A model generated the notes under the pieces. That model had not been told where the DNA came from and searched no databases. It saw only the letters and a program-made list of their open reading frames with translations. Positions 27,894 through 36,711 of a stretch of 64,000 bases of DNA are shown one piece after another (the stretch's first letter is position 1; each line of letters opens with the position of its first letter). The translations under genes were made by a program, and so were the position numbers. The DNA comes from Puniceibacterium sediminis. GTDB lineage: Bacteria > Pseudomonadota > Alphaproteobacteria > Rhodobacterales > Rhodobacteraceae. The stretch covers positions 1-64,000 of the forward strand of contig NZ_FZNN01000010.1 in assembly GCF_900188035.1 (NCBI RefSeq). Reading direction: 5' to 3'.

Positions 27894-28504
27894 TGCAACA
27901 CCTTCTTGCCTGCCTCGGTCATGAACTCGGCCCGGAGTGCCGGGTTGGAACCCGTTTCGAACCTTATACGATCATCGGACAGCAAAGGCCCCAGCAGATC
28001 GTCCAATTCGGCAGCCTCAGGAAGGCGCACCGTCAGCGATTCGAGCATCGGGCCACCGGTATTCATAGAAGTGCCGGGCGGTACCGGGCTGTGCCACTGA
28101 ATCAGCGCGGGAAACATGCCATCAAACGGCAGCTGCCCATCTGCGGGCACCGCCATGGACCAGTCAAGCGTGCCACGGCTAAGGCGCACCGGTAGCCCGG
28201 CCATGGGAAACTTTTTCACGGCCGCCTCCAGATCGTCCACACGGCAGACCCATTTATCGAGCCTTGGTGGACCACGGAAGCGATCCAGTCCGAACCAGCG
28301 TGGATAGGGTTTGGGCGGCGCGGCCGGGTCCGATGCGATCGCTTCGAGATAGATCCCGTCCCCCAACCCAAGAAGTCGGTTATGGGTCGCATAATGTTCG
28401 TGCTTGCCACCCGGCAGCAGGGGCAGGCCAAGGGCCGTTTCAGCATGTACCGTGGCTTCTTCCAAAGTTTCGCCCAGCACCGCGATGTGATCCAGAACCA
28501 ACAA
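27890..28504 (-). CDS. VOC superfamily (glyoxalase_3-like) protein
   Basis: 204 residues. The N-terminus LDHIAVLGETLEEATVHAE and the glycine-histidine stretch GGKHEHYATHNRLLGLGDG fit the Glyoxalase_3-like group of the vicinal-oxygen-chelate superfamily. Later parts include YLEAIASDP and LIQWHSPVPPG. The start is TTG 28504, possibly the adjacent TTG 28501; no ATG in the frame is nearby. The catalytic activity is unknown. It lies downstream of the methylmalonyl-CoA mutase gene, but its length and motifs do not match methylmalonyl-CoA epimerase. Confidence 0.72.
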   Translation of the reverse strand: MLVLDHIAVLGETLEEATVHAETALGLPLLPGGKHEHYATHNRLLGLGDGIYLEAIASDPAAPPKPYPRWFGLDRFRGPPRLDKWVCRVDDLEAAVKKFPMAGLPVRLSRGTLDWSMAVPADGQLPFDGMFPALIQWHSPVPPGTSMNTGGPMLESLTVRLPEAAELDDLLGPLLSDDRIRFETGSNPALRAEFMTEAGKKVLQ

Positions 28505-28703
28505 ACCTGCGCATCCTATCCTTCATGAGTTTGAAGACGATAGGGTACGAAACGCAGGCTGAACAGACGCAAGTCGTTGCGACATTTTGGTGTGTTCACA
28601 AGCGATGTCATTCGAGTATGGCACCAGATCAAATTTCAGATAGCGCCTGCATCTAGCCACGTACGGACGCTGTCTGTTTTTAGCGAATTGCATGCAGAAC
28701 CAA

Positions 28704-30833
28704 TCAGTCCCGCGCGGCGCGGATCAGCTTCAGGATATCCTGCGCTGCCTCGGGGATATTGGTACCGGGTCCGAAGATGGCCTTTACCCCTGCGTCATAC
28801 AGAAACTGATAATCCTGCTGCGGTATCACGCCGCCGCAGATCACCAGAACATCCCCTGCCCCGGCATCGCGCAGCGCCTGCACCAGTTTGGGCGCCAGCG
28901 TCTTGTGCCCCGCGGCCTGCGAAGAAATCCCGATGACGTGCACATCGTTGTCGATGGCATCCTGCGCGGCCTCTTCGGGCGTCTGGAACAGCGGGCCCAC
29001 ATCGACATCGAACCCGATGTCGGCAAAGGCCGTCGCTATGACTTTGGCCCCGCGGTCGTGCCCGTCCTGACCCATCTTGACCACCAGCATGCGGGGGCGG
29101 CGTCCCTCTTCTTCGGCGAAATCCTCGACCGATTTCTGGATCGCGGCAAAGCCTGCGTCGCCCTCATAGGCCGCGCCATAGACCCCGGCCAGTGTCTTCA
29201 CCTCGGCCCTGTGGCGGCCGAATACTTTTTCCATCGCCATGCTGATCTCTCCTACCGTGGCACGGGCGCGCGCGGCTTCGACCGCACCGTCCAGCAGATT
29301 GCCGCCCTCTGAGGAACGGCGCGTCAATTCGTCGAGCGCAGCGGTACACGCGGCCTCGTCGCGGCTGGCGCGGATGCTCTTCAACCGGGCGATCTGGCTT
29401 TCGCGTACCTCGTCATTGTCGATATCGCGGATTTCCAGCGGATCTTCCTTGTCCTTGCGGTACTTGTTCACTCCGACAATGACCTCGGTGCCGCGGTCAA
29501 TGTCTGCCTGACGACGCGCTGCCGTCTCTTCAATCCGCAGCTTTGGCATGCCGGTGGCCACGGCCTTGGTCATGCCACCCAACTCATCAACCTCTTCGAT
29601 GATCTTCCACGCCGCTTCGGCCAGATCGGCGGTCAGTTTTTCAACGTAATAGGACCCGGCCAGCGGGTCGACCACGTTGGTCACACCGGTTTCCTCTTGC
29701 AGGATCAGCTGGGTGTTGCGCGCAATCCGGGCCGAAAAATCCGTCGGCAGGGCAATCGCCTCGTCCAGTGCGTTGGTGTGCAGGGACTGCGTGCCGCCAA
29801 GGACCGCCGACATCGCCTCATATGCCGTTCGGATAACGTTATTGTAGGGATCCTGTTCGGCCAGCGTGACGCCAGAGGTCTGACAATGGGTGCGCAGCAT
29901 CTTGGACTTGGGGTTCTGTGCACCGAGTTCGGTCATGATCCGGTGCCAGAGCATGCGCGCCGCACGCAGCTTGGCCGCCTCCATGAAGAAGTTCTTGCCG
30001 ATGGCGAAAAAGAACGACAGCCGCCCGGCGAACTTGTCGATGTCCATGCCGCGCGCCATCGCCGTCTTCACGTATTCCTTGCCGTCTGCCAGCGTGAACG
30101 CCAGTTCCTGCACAAGGTTCGCACCGGCCTCTTGCATGTGGTAACCGCTGATGCTGATAGAGTTGAATTTCGGCATCTCGGCAGAGGTATACTCGATAAT
30201 ATCCGCGATGATCCGCATCGATGGTTCGGGCGGATAGATGTAGGTGTTGCGAACCATGAATTCCTTGAGGATGTCGTTCTGGATTGTTCCGGACAGCACC
30301 TTCCGGTCATGGCCCTGCTCTTCGCCAGCGACGATGAAGCTTGCCAGAATCGGGATCACCGCGCCGTTCATCGTCATCGAAACGCTGACCTGATCCAGCG
30401 GGATACCATCGAAGAGAATTTTCATATCCTCGACGGAATCGATGGCGACGCCGGCCTTGCCTACATCCCCCTCAACCCGGGGATGGTCGCTGTCGTATCC
30501 ACGGTGTGTCGCCAGATCAAAAGCGACCGACACCCCCTGCTGGCCTGCGGCGAGGTTACGGCGGTAAAAGGCGTTGCTCTCCTCGGCAGTTGAAAAACCG
30601 GCGTACTGGCGGATTGTCCATGGGCGACCCGCGTACATCGTCGCCTTGACACCACGGGTGAACGGCTCTTGCCCCGGCAGGGTGCCAAGGTGTTCCAGCC
30701 CCTTCACATCCTCTGCGGTATAAACCGGCTGGACTGCGATACCTTCAAGCGTCTTCCAGGTCAGATCGTCGACGCTGCGTCCGCGCAGCTCTTTTTCAGC
30801 GAGTACGCGCCATTGGTGAATGGTGGCTGTCAT
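28704..30833 (-). CDS. scpA: methylmalonyl-CoA mutase (single-chain)
   Basis: 709 residues, the length of the bacterial single-chain mutase. The N-terminal substrate barrel has [20 protein letters not shown] and [13 protein letters not shown], and the linker is followed by the C-terminal B12-binding domain. The cobalamin motif DxHxxG appears as DGHDRG near residue 588. The enzyme converts (R)-methylmalonyl-CoA to succinyl-CoA, the last step of propionyl-CoA assimilation. AGAGG lies before the ATG. The gene is on the same strand as pccA and pccB but separated from pccA by a membrane-protein gene and a DUF4174 gene on the opposite strand. Confidence 0.97.
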   Translation of the reverse strand: MTATIHQWRVLAEKELRGRSVDDLTWKTLEGIAVQPVYTAEDVKGLEHLGTLPGQEPFTRGVKATMYAGRPWTIRQYAGFSTAEESNAFYRRNLAAGQQGVSVAFDLATHRGYDSDHPRVEGDVGKAGVAIDSVEDMKILFDGIPLDQVSVSMTMNGAVIPILASFIVAGEEQGHDRKVLSGTIQNDILKEFMVRNTYIYPPEPSMRIIADIIEYTSAEMPKFNSISISGYHMQEAGANLVQELAFTLADGKEYVKTAMARGMDIDKFAGRLSFFFAIGKNFFMEAAKLRAARMLWHRIMTELGAQNPKSKMLRTHCQTSGVTLAEQDPYNNVIRTAYEAMSAVLGGTQSLHTNALDEAIALPTDFSARIARNTQLILQEETGVTNVVDPLAGSYYVEKLTADLAEAAWKIIEEVDELGGMTKAVATGMPKLRIEETAARRQADIDRGTEVIVGVNKYRKDKEDPLEIRDIDNDEVRESQIARLKSIRASRDEAACTAALDELTRRSSEGGNLLDGAVEAARARATVGEISMAMEKVFGRHRAEVKTLAGVYGAAYEGDAGFAAIQKSVEDFAEEEGRRPRMLVVKMGQDGHDRGAKVIATAFADIGFDVDVGPLFQTPEEAAQDAIDNDVHVIGISSQAAGHKTLAPKLVQALRDAGAGDVLVICGGVIPQQDYQFLYDAGVKAIFGPGTNIPEAAQDILKLIRAARD

Positions 30834-30968
30834 GATCGTATCATCCTCTTTTCAGAAGCTCCGGCGGCCATATGGCCTTGCCGCTGGCAGCGAATAACTT
30901 CGAAAATTTCCGGGTTTGGTTCACATTGGCGGTTCGCTTTGTCATAACAAACGCCTATATCTGTCTGC

Positions 30969-31430
30969 ATGAAAACAGGCTTCGCCCTTGCAATCGCAAC
31001 ATTTTTCGCCGTCACGCAGCCGCATGCCGTGCACAGCGCCGATGCCACGCTGGATCCCCAGGAAATTATCATCTCGGCCGAAGGGCACGAACTGAGTGAA
31101 TTCCAATGGGTCAAACGCCCCGTCGTTGTCTTTGCAAACAGTCCTGCGGATCCACGGTTTGTCGAGCAAATGCAGCTGATCAACGAACGGCTGGAAGTAC
31201 TGAACGATCGCGATGTTGTGGTCATCACCGACACGGACCCCGCCGCACGCAGCGCCATCCGCACACAGCTGCGCGCCCGCGACTTCATGATCGTTCTGCT
31301 GTCCAAAGAGGGCACTGTGGTGCTGCGCAAACCGACTCCCTGGGATGTGCGGGAATTGTCTCGCTCGATCGATAAGCTACCATTGCGCCAGCAAGAGATC
31401 CGCGACCGGCGTGATGTGCTGAGACGCTGA
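30969..31430 (+). CDS. DUF4174 domain exported protein
   Basis: 153 residues with a signal peptide (MKTGFALAIATFFAVTQPHAVHSA). The mature domain has the DUF4174 pattern RPVVVFANSPADPRFVEQMQ, DRDVVVITDTDP and FMIVLLSKEGTVVLRKPTPW, a thioredoxin-like arrangement without catalytic cysteines. Function is unknown. It is divergent from scpA with 135 bases between the starts, which must carry both promoters. Confidence 0.8.
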   Translation: MKTGFALAIATFFAVTQPHAVHSADATLDPQEIIISAEGHELSEFQWVKRPVVVFANSPADPRFVEQMQLINERLEVLNDRDVVVITDTDPAARSAIRTQLRARDFMIVLLSKEGTVVLRKPTPWDVRELSRSIDKLPLRQQEIRDRRDVLRR

Positions 31431-31490
31431 GACGAATTGCAAATTGAAGCACGAGCGCCTATCTTCACCTCAGAGCAAGGAGCTTTGAAC

Positions 31491-31565
31491 ATGGAAAAAG
31501 ATCCCAGCATCCCCTTCACTCCGATCCCGGTAACGGGCCGGACTGGTCCGCGTCCGGGCTACTGA
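31491..31565 (+). pseudogene. 24-codon ORF with a strong ribosome binding site, probably a truncated gene start
   Basis: ATG 31491 is preceded by AAGGAG at 31478-31483, and the frame encodes MEKDPSIPFTPIPVTGRTGP followed by four more residues and TGA. The F-T-P-I-P-V opening resembles the N-terminus of alphaproteobacterial proteins that continue with a DGWT-x-RQ segment, which is missing here. It overlaps the 3' end of the membrane-protein gene on the other strand. It may be the leftover start of a lost gene or a real micropeptide. Only the ribosome binding site and frame are observed. Confidence 0.3.
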
Positions 31566-32346
31566 ACCGTTCCTTTGCGGCGGCTTCCCGGTCGGCGGCA
31601 ATCACCAGATCCGTCTTTTCCGGCCCCTGATCGGCGAACATCCGGATCAGCCGCAGCGCATATTGGCCGTATTCGAACGCCTGTTTGCGCATCTCCAGAA
31701 AATCTGAATATAGCGCCATCCGCCGCTCCTGCGGCAGCGCCTTGTACCCGTCGCCACGCATGTCGTCCGCAAGGGCGGCAATCGCCTTGATCAGACTGTA
31801 GTAGGACACGATGGCGTCGATGGTCTGGCGCGGCAGGACTTCGATTTCGTCTAGGATGGCGTCATAGATGTGGTCATGGTGTTCGCGCGGCACAAACGGC
31901 ACGAATTCGGTATCGTCCCGCATTTTTTGCAGGGTCAGCTCGCCATAGGCGACGCCCTGCCCTTCGTCATAAAGTGTGTAAAGCGCATTGCCGATTTCGG
32001 CGTAGATCGCCTTGTGATAATCGCGAAGCCGCTCCGCGCGGGTCCGCCGAAGGCCAAGCTCGCTGAAAATCGCCGTGGTCAGCCAACCCGTGGCGATGAA
32101 CAGCCCCGCCACCAGCGCCTGCCACACACGGGCATCGATGTCGCCCAGCAGCAACAGCGGCGCCACCACCAGCACCGAAAGCCCGGCAAGCACCGGCAGC
32201 GCGATGGTAAAGAAGAACTGCCAGATTACCCGAAGGGCTACGCGCCGCTCTTCGCGCTGATCACGCCTCGGCAACGGGCGCGCGGCCAGTCCGACAAGGA
32301 CCGCCACGACAACCGCGCCAAAGCCTATGATCAACGCGTCGCGCAA
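31516..32346 (-). CDS. membrane protein of unknown function, coupled to pccA
   Basis: 276 residues. Three hydrophobic segments lie in the first ~100 residues (IIGFGAVVVAVLVGLAA, then IWQFFFTIALPVLAGLSVLV and VWQALVAGLFIATGWLTTAI). They are followed by a soluble, mostly helical C-terminal part with a long run of conserved-looking charged residues (LRDYHKAIYAEIGNALYTLY). I do not recognise a family with a known function. The start codon is four bases after the pccA stop, so it is very likely translated with pccA. The extreme C-terminus overlaps a small plus-strand ORF. Confidence 0.75.
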   Translation of the reverse strand: MRDALIIGFGAVVVAVLVGLAARPLPRRDQREERRVALRVIWQFFFTIALPVLAGLSVLVVAPLLLLGDIDARVWQALVAGLFIATGWLTTAIFSELGLRRTRAERLRDYHKAIYAEIGNALYTLYDEGQGVAYGELTLQKMRDDTEFVPFVPREHHDHIYDAILDEIEVLPRQTIDAIVSYYSLIKAIAALADDMRGDGYKALPQERRMALYSDFLEMRKQAFEYGQYALRLIRMFADQGPEKTDLVIAADREAAAKERFSSPDADQSGPLPGSE

Positions 32347-32350
32347 GGAC

Positions 32351-34351
32351 CTATTCGAACTCCATGATCACGTCATCCACAGCAAGGCTATCGCCCGCCG
32401 CGGCATTGACCTTGGACACGGTGCCCTTGCGTTCGGCGCGCAGGATGTTTTCCATCTTCATGGCCTCGACAGTGCAAAGCGCCTGACCCTCCTGCACTTC
32501 GTCGCCGACCTCGACATTGACCTTCACGATCAGGCCCGGCATCGGACAAAGCAGCAGTTTAGATGTATCTGCCGGCACCTTTTCGGGCATCAGTCGTGCC
32601 AATTCGGCCTGACGCGGGCTGCGCACATGAACCTTGAGGTCGGCCCCACGTGACCGGATGCGGAAACCGCCCGAGATCTTGCCGACCTTGAGCACAAGCG
32701 CCGCGCCGTCCACGTCCATCACCGCAAGCTGATCGCCCGGGGTCCAGTCGCCAGAGATGCGCAGGGTTTCTCCGTCAGCAAAAGTGACGCTGGCACCCTT
32801 CGGGTCAGCGGCGATGCTCACATCATAACTTTCGCCCTGAACGGCGACATTCCAGATGTCACCCACCTTGCGTTCGTGGTTGTCCAGCTTGCCGGAGACG
32901 CGCGCGCGACGGATTTCGGCCACCCTGTTCATCGCAACACAGGTGGCGGCGATCCGGCGCAGAGCCTTGTCAGATAGTTCAACGCCCTGAAAGCCGTCAG
33001 GATATTCCTCGGCGATAAAGGCCGTGGTGATGTCGCCGCTGACGAATTTCGGATGGTCCATCACGGCAGACAAAAACGGCAGATTGTGGCCGATCCCCTC
33101 GACCTCAAAAGCGTCCAGCGCGTTACGCATCCCTTCGATCGCTTGCGTTCGGGTCGGCGCCCAGGTGCAGAGTTTGGCGATCATCGGGTCGTAGTACATG
33201 CTGATCTCGCCGCCCTCATACACCCCGGTATCGTTGCGCACTGTTGCGCCTTCGACGGCCCGTTCGGCGGGCGGGCGGTAGCGGGTCAGACGTCCGATGG
33301 ACGGCAGGAAGCCGCGATAGGGATCCTCGGCATACAGGCGCGATTCCATCGCCCAGCCGTTCAGCTTTACATCGTCCTGGGTGATCGACAGCGGCTCGCC
33401 ATTGGCGACGCGGATCATCTGTTCGACCAGATCGATCCCGGTGATCAATTCGGTTACCGGGTGTTCGACCTGCAGGCGCGTGTTCATTTCAAGGAAATAG
33501 AAATTCCGATCCCCATCGACGATGAATTCCACCGTACCGGCGCTGGTATATCCCACCGCCTGGGCCAGCGCACAGGCCTGCTCGCCCATCGCCTTGCGAG
33601 TTTCGGGATCAAGGAAGGGCGAAGGCGCCTCTTCGATGACCTTCTGGTTGCGGCGCTGGATCGAACATTCGCGTTCGCCCAGATAGATGCAATTGCCGTG
33701 CGCATCGGCCAGCACCTGAATCTCGATATGCCGAGGCTGCGTGACGAACTTTTCGATGAATATGCGGTCATCACCGAAACTGCTCGCGGCCTCGTTCTTG
33801 GAGGACTGAAACCCGTCGCGCACTTCATCTTCTTTCCAAGCGATGCGCATTCCCTTGCCCCCACCCCCGGCGCTGGCCTTGATCATCACCGGATATCCGA
33901 CCTGTGCCGAAATCTTGACCGCCTCGTCACCGTCGGCGATCAAGCCCATGTAACCGGGCACGGTGGAAACCCCGGCCTTTTGGGCAATCTTCTTGCTGGT
34001 GATCTTGTCGCCCATCTTTTCGATGGCACCCACTGGTGGCCCGATAAAGGCAACGCCTTCGGCGGCCAGTGCTTCGGCAAACTTGGAATTTTCGGACAGG
34101 AAGCCATAACCCGGATGCACCGCTTCGGCGCCGGACTGGCGGATCGCCTCCATCACCTTGTCGATCACGATATAGGACTGATTTGCGGGCGGCGGGCCGA
34201 TGTGGATCGCCTCGTCCGCCATTTTGACATGCAGGGCATTCCGGTCAGCGTCGGAATAGATCGCCACGGTCTTGATACCCATGGCATGGGCGGTCTTGAT
34301 GACCCGGCAGGCAATCTCGCCACGGTTGGCGATCAGGATCTTGTTGAACAT
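32351..34351 (-). CDS. pccA: propionyl-CoA carboxylase alpha subunit (biotin carboxylase/BCCP)
   Basis: 666 residues from ATG 34351, which has AAAGGGA six bases upstream. The biotin carboxylase domain begins FNKILIANRGEIACRVIKTA and contains the ATP-grasp glycine loop KASAGGGGKGMRI, ENCIYLGERECS-type blocks and MNTRLQVEHPVTE. The C-terminal biotinyl domain has the biotinylated lysine in VEAMKMEN near residue 630. With PccB it converts propionyl-CoA to methylmalonyl-CoA. The middle BT-like region before the biotinyl domain fits the propionyl-CoA rather than the acetyl-CoA enzyme. Confidence 0.95.
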   Translation of the reverse strand: MFNKILIANRGEIACRVIKTAHAMGIKTVAIYSDADRNALHVKMADEAIHIGPPPANQSYIVIDKVMEAIRQSGAEAVHPGYGFLSENSKFAEALAAEGVAFIGPPVGAIEKMGDKITSKKIAQKAGVSTVPGYMGLIADGDEAVKISAQVGYPVMIKASAGGGGKGMRIAWKEDEVRDGFQSSKNEAASSFGDDRIFIEKFVTQPRHIEIQVLADAHGNCIYLGERECSIQRRNQKVIEEAPSPFLDPETRKAMGEQACALAQAVGYTSAGTVEFIVDGDRNFYFLEMNTRLQVEHPVTELITGIDLVEQMIRVANGEPLSITQDDVKLNGWAMESRLYAEDPYRGFLPSIGRLTRYRPPAERAVEGATVRNDTGVYEGGEISMYYDPMIAKLCTWAPTRTQAIEGMRNALDAFEVEGIGHNLPFLSAVMDHPKFVSGDITTAFIAEEYPDGFQGVELSDKALRRIAATCVAMNRVAEIRRARVSGKLDNHERKVGDIWNVAVQGESYDVSIAADPKGASVTFADGETLRISGDWTPGDQLAVMDVDGAALVLKVGKISGGFRIRSRGADLKVHVRSPRQAELARLMPEKVPADTSKLLLCPMPGLIVKVNVEVGDEVQEGQALCTVEAMKMENILRAERKGTVSKVNAAAGDSLAVDDVIMEFE

Positions 34352-34401
34352 GTCTGTCCCTTTCAATGCATGTCTTGGCCAGCGGGTGCACCCGCGGCAT
34401 C

Positions 34402-34444
34402 GCAAAAGAAAAAGCCACCGGAGCGAATGGCTCCGATGGCTTTT
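34402..34444 (-). terminator. rho-independent terminator between the 68-aa lipoprotein gene and pccA
   Basis: Read on the minus strand, GCCATCGGAGC and GCTCCGGTGGC form an 11-bp stem with one G-U pair and a five-base loop (34414-34440). A TTTTTCTTTT run (34404-34413) follows. It ends the transcript of the small lipoprotein gene and isolates it from pccA, which must then have its own short promoter region. Confidence 0.75.
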
Positions 34445-34495
34445 CTTGTGGCTTTTCCGGCTCTGACGGGGCCACGTTCGGCCCCGGCTGTCAGA

Positions 34496-34702
34496 TCAGC
34501 GGCAAACGCCAGGCGTAAGGTCGTCACAAGTGACGCCAGCAGCGATACCCGCCGCTGCACCGATTGTGCCGTCACCGCCCATAGCGCGGTCAACCGCGTA
34601 TCCACCAACGCCACCAAGTGCGCCGCGCTCAAGATCGCTGCCTTCGCACGCAGCAAGGCCAGTGAGAGCGAGGATAGCTGTGACTTTCGTAAAGTTCCGC
34701 AT
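34496..34702 (-). CDS. small glycine-rich lipoprotein
   Basis: 68 residues with a lipoprotein signal peptide ending in the lipobox LAAC (MRNFTKVTAILALTGLAAC). The mature part is a glycine/alanine repeat reminiscent of glycine-zipper proteins (ERGALGGVGGYAVDRAMGG) and ends with two cysteines (TCDDLTPGVC). AAGGAG is eight bases before the ATG, and a terminator follows. It is expected to sit in the outer or inner membrane. Function is unknown. Confidence 0.75.
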   Translation of the reverse strand: MRNFTKVTAILALTGLAACEGSDLERGALGGVGGYAVDRAMGGDGTIGAAAGIAAGVTCDDLTPGVCR

Positions 34703-34940
34703 CGAGTGGACTCCTTATATGTTTTGCCTGTCGATAACGACATAACTCCGGGTTCCGAAGAGTTGTTCCAGCAGTTATCGAAAACTGTCGCTTCGTCGGC
34801 GGACCTCCGCCGCTTGGCTGACAACCCGCCAAAGCCAGTCCGGTCAAATTCAAAAAATCCGGGGGTTCGACCAGCACCATAGCCGGACCGCCTACAAGGA
34901 TCGGCTCTCATCCGTTCATATCCCGACAGACGTAGCGGGG

Positions 34941-35300
34941 TCACGTCCAAAGGCCTTTTTCAAACGCCTCGGGAAAGGACCGCCGCGCTGTGCGTTCGTC
35001 GATGACCAGCAGGGATTCATAGCTTTCGCGATCGAACGGATCTCCCACGGGCAGGACTTCGCGACCGAACAGCCAGCTCAGCCGCCCGGCGTCCAGGTTA
35101 CCACGTTCGAAAGGTTCATTGCCGAACTGCATCCAAAGCGCCGCCATGAACCACAGGTCGGCCCGCTTGTCGGGCGGACGACGGTCGGCAAAGCGATCAC
35201 GTTGGGTTAATGCCGTCGCGCCCTTGGGATTGGCGCGACGGACGACAAATTGGAAATCTGTTCCGGGCAGACGCCCGGGAAAGCCACGGTGCTTCAGCAT
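34941..35300 (-). CDS. conserved hypothetical protein of the propionyl-CoA carboxylase locus
   Basis: 119 residues, no signal peptide or membrane segment. The chain is rich in arginine and aromatic residues (GFPGRLPGTDFQFVVRRANP, then WFMAALWMQFGNEPFERG and GRLSWLFGREVLPVGDPFD). I do not recognise the family. The codon pattern matches the neighbours, and the gene sits in the same orientation between two lipoprotein genes, which supports it being real. Confidence 0.65.
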   Translation of the reverse strand: MLKHRGFPGRLPGTDFQFVVRRANPKGATALTQRDRFADRRPPDKRADLWFMAALWMQFGNEPFERGNLDAGRLSWLFGREVLPVGDPFDRESYESLLVIDERTARRSFPEAFEKGLWT

Positions 35301-35369
35301 GCCAGCGCCTCTTGGTTTGGCAGAAAGGCTGACAGGGAAAAGGCACCGAGACCCCGGGCGACTTCAGGA

Positions 35370-35714
35370 TCAGCCGTTCTGATTTGTGTTTTGGTTGGTG
35401 TTTTGGTTGTTATTCTGGTTGTTGTTCTGGTTCTGCCCAGGCACCGGATCGGGCTCTGGTGTCGGCGCGGGCGCCGGAGCGGGTGTTGACGCGGCAGTTG
35501 TGCCGACACCTGCCGCGTCAACACCAACAGGCGCGACACCGGGCACAACAGCGCCCACACAGACATCGCCCTGCAGGACGTATCCATCGGGGCAGTAAAG
35601 TGCTCCGAATTTGTCTGACATGGGCTGAGGCGCGATGGCCATCGGCTCAGGCTGTGTACAGGCAGACAGGCCGACAACGGCAAGCCCAGCGAAAATGGCA
35701 AAACGTGCAGACAT
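35370..35714 (-). CDS. lipoprotein with an Asn/Gln repeat tail
   Basis: 114 residues. A lipoprotein signal peptide ends in LSAC (ARFAIFAGLAVVGLSAC). The mature part has YCPDGYVLQGDVCVG, with two cysteines that could form a disulfide. A Pro/Ala-rich linker (APAPAPTPEPDP) then leads to five tandem NQN-x units at the C-terminus. The architecture suggests a surface or periplasmic protein tethered to the membrane with a flexible polar tail. Function is unknown. Confidence 0.75.
   Translation of the reverse strand: MSARFAIFAGLAVVGLSACTQPEPMAIAPQPMSDKFGALYCPDGYVLQGDVCVGAVVPGVAPVGVDAAGVGTTAASTPAPAPAPTPEPDPVPGQNQNNNQNNNQNTNQNTNQNG
35373..35432. repeat. five tandem 12-bp units encoding NQN-x
   Basis: Reading on the minus strand, five consecutive 12-bp units each encode Asn-Gln-Asn plus a fourth residue (N, N, T, T, G). 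The units differ mainly at synonymous positions. They form the C-terminal tail of the lipoprotein gene directly before its stop codon. Repeat number may vary between strains. Confidence 0.85.
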
Positions 35715-35870
35715 GAAAAGGATTCCCTTCTGGAGAAATTAACGCCACGCGATGTTGCGCGAACATATAAACCATAACTATCAGGAAGGGCGGGTCTTTG
35801 ACACGGATCAACGAACAGACTGGTCGGATTGCAAAGTGGGACGGACCGAAAGGCCCGCCCCGAAGTGCTA

Positions 35871-36014
35871 TTACTTATATTTGCCGGTGTATACGGGCTC
35901 GACTGTGATCGGCTCCGGATCAACAACGACGTACTCTTCTTGCTGTTGCTGACCGCACGCGGAAAGCGTGGCGACAAAACCGAACATTGCAAGCAGCTTG
36001 ATGCTTTTCGACAT
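35871..36014 (-). CDS. 47-residue small lipoprotein
   Basis: ATG 36014 is preceded by CAGGAG eight bases upstream and the frame runs to TAA at 35871. The protein begins MSKSIKLLAMFGFVATLSAC, a lipoprotein signal with lipobox LSAC. It continues with GQQQQEEYVVVDPEPITVEP and ends with VYTGKYK. The proline-valine-glutamate tail ending in YTGKY recurs in small lipoproteins of Rhodobacteraceae. Function is unknown. It is easy to miss because of its length. Confidence 0.75.
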   Translation of the reverse strand: MSKSIKLLAMFGFVATLSACGQQQQEEYVVVDPEPITVEPVYTGKYK

Positions 36015-36228
36015 TTCATTCTCCTGTCAGATCCAACGAAACCGACACGGCCCGACGGGCCTGCCTGTCCCCGTGTTGAGGTAACGGTCGCTTGTCCGCA
36101 ACCGTTCCCGAGAATATCGGAAAATTCCGCGAAAAGATACGTGGCGCCCACAAGGTGGGGTTTCTGTGACTCGAAAGCCTCAGACGAGACCATTTGAAGG
36201 TCGCAAGCATCCGGATTCAATGCCGACA

Positions 36229-36711
36229 TCAGAACGGCTCCCAGATGCAGCGGCCATCACTCAGGCTGAAGGCTTCAAAAAACTGCGTGACTTCAGGTGT
36301 TGCGACGCCAAACTTTGACTCGGCTGCGGACAAACTGATGATGACCTGTGTGGGATGCATATCAATATCGGCCAATCGGCCAAGGGCATAGGTTTGGCAG
36401 ATATTCTCCATATCCGCAGCGACCGTGTCATAGTCCGTCCCCCCCGCGATCCATGGCGCGACAAAGCGGAACCGCGCGATCAATGCCTCGCCCAAGTTTT
36501 CTTGGATCAGTTCCTGCAGTTGAGCGGTCTCACCAGATGGCAGCAAAACAGCATCGTCCGCCCCCCCCGTCGCCAAGGCCATTCCGGGTGCGCAAACTGT
36601 CAGGCAGACAAAAAGGCAGCCCCACCCCCATTTCAAGGCTCCTCTCGCCGGGGCTGCGCGGTCTTGAGTCCGGCCCGCGACCGTGTGTTTTATAACCGGG
36701 TCCAGCGCCAT
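36229..36711 (-). CDS. DUF6497 family exported protein
   Basis: 160 residues. A hydrophobic export segment (CLFVCLTVCAPGMALA) comes after a basic N-terminal stretch, and the mature domain has VLLPSGETAQLQELIQENLG, RFRFVAPWI and DMHPTQVIISLSAAESKFG, followed by a C-terminal SDGRCIWEPF. This matches DUF6497, a Rhodobacterales family of unknown function. The start at 36711 overlaps the stop of the preceding gene (TGATG), so it is translationally coupled. A TTG closer to the signal peptide is an alternative start. Confidence 0.75.
   Translation of the reverse strand: MALDPVIKHTVAGRTQDRAAPARGALKWGWGCLFVCLTVCAPGMALATGGADDAVLLPSGETAQLQELIQENLGEALIARFRFVAPWIAGGTDYDTVAADMENICQTYALGRLADIDMHPTQVIISLSAAESKFGVATPEVTQFFEAFSLSDGRCIWEPF

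Noticed and set aside
27890-28504. VOC-family protein downstream of scpA as the missing methylmalonyl-CoA epimerase
   Set aside because: It is about 204 residues, much longer than epimerase (~135), and its motifs fit the Glyoxalase_3-like group rather than the epimerase. It is also coupled to a GNAT gene.
31436-31446. AATTGCAAATT as a possible further PccR site
   Set aside because: It is only a partial match to TTTGCAAA and lies between convergent gene ends, so it is more likely chance.
33053-34882. 609-codon plus-strand frame opposite pccA
   Set aside because: It has no domains and no ribosome binding site, while the other strand encodes the conserved carboxylase subunit.
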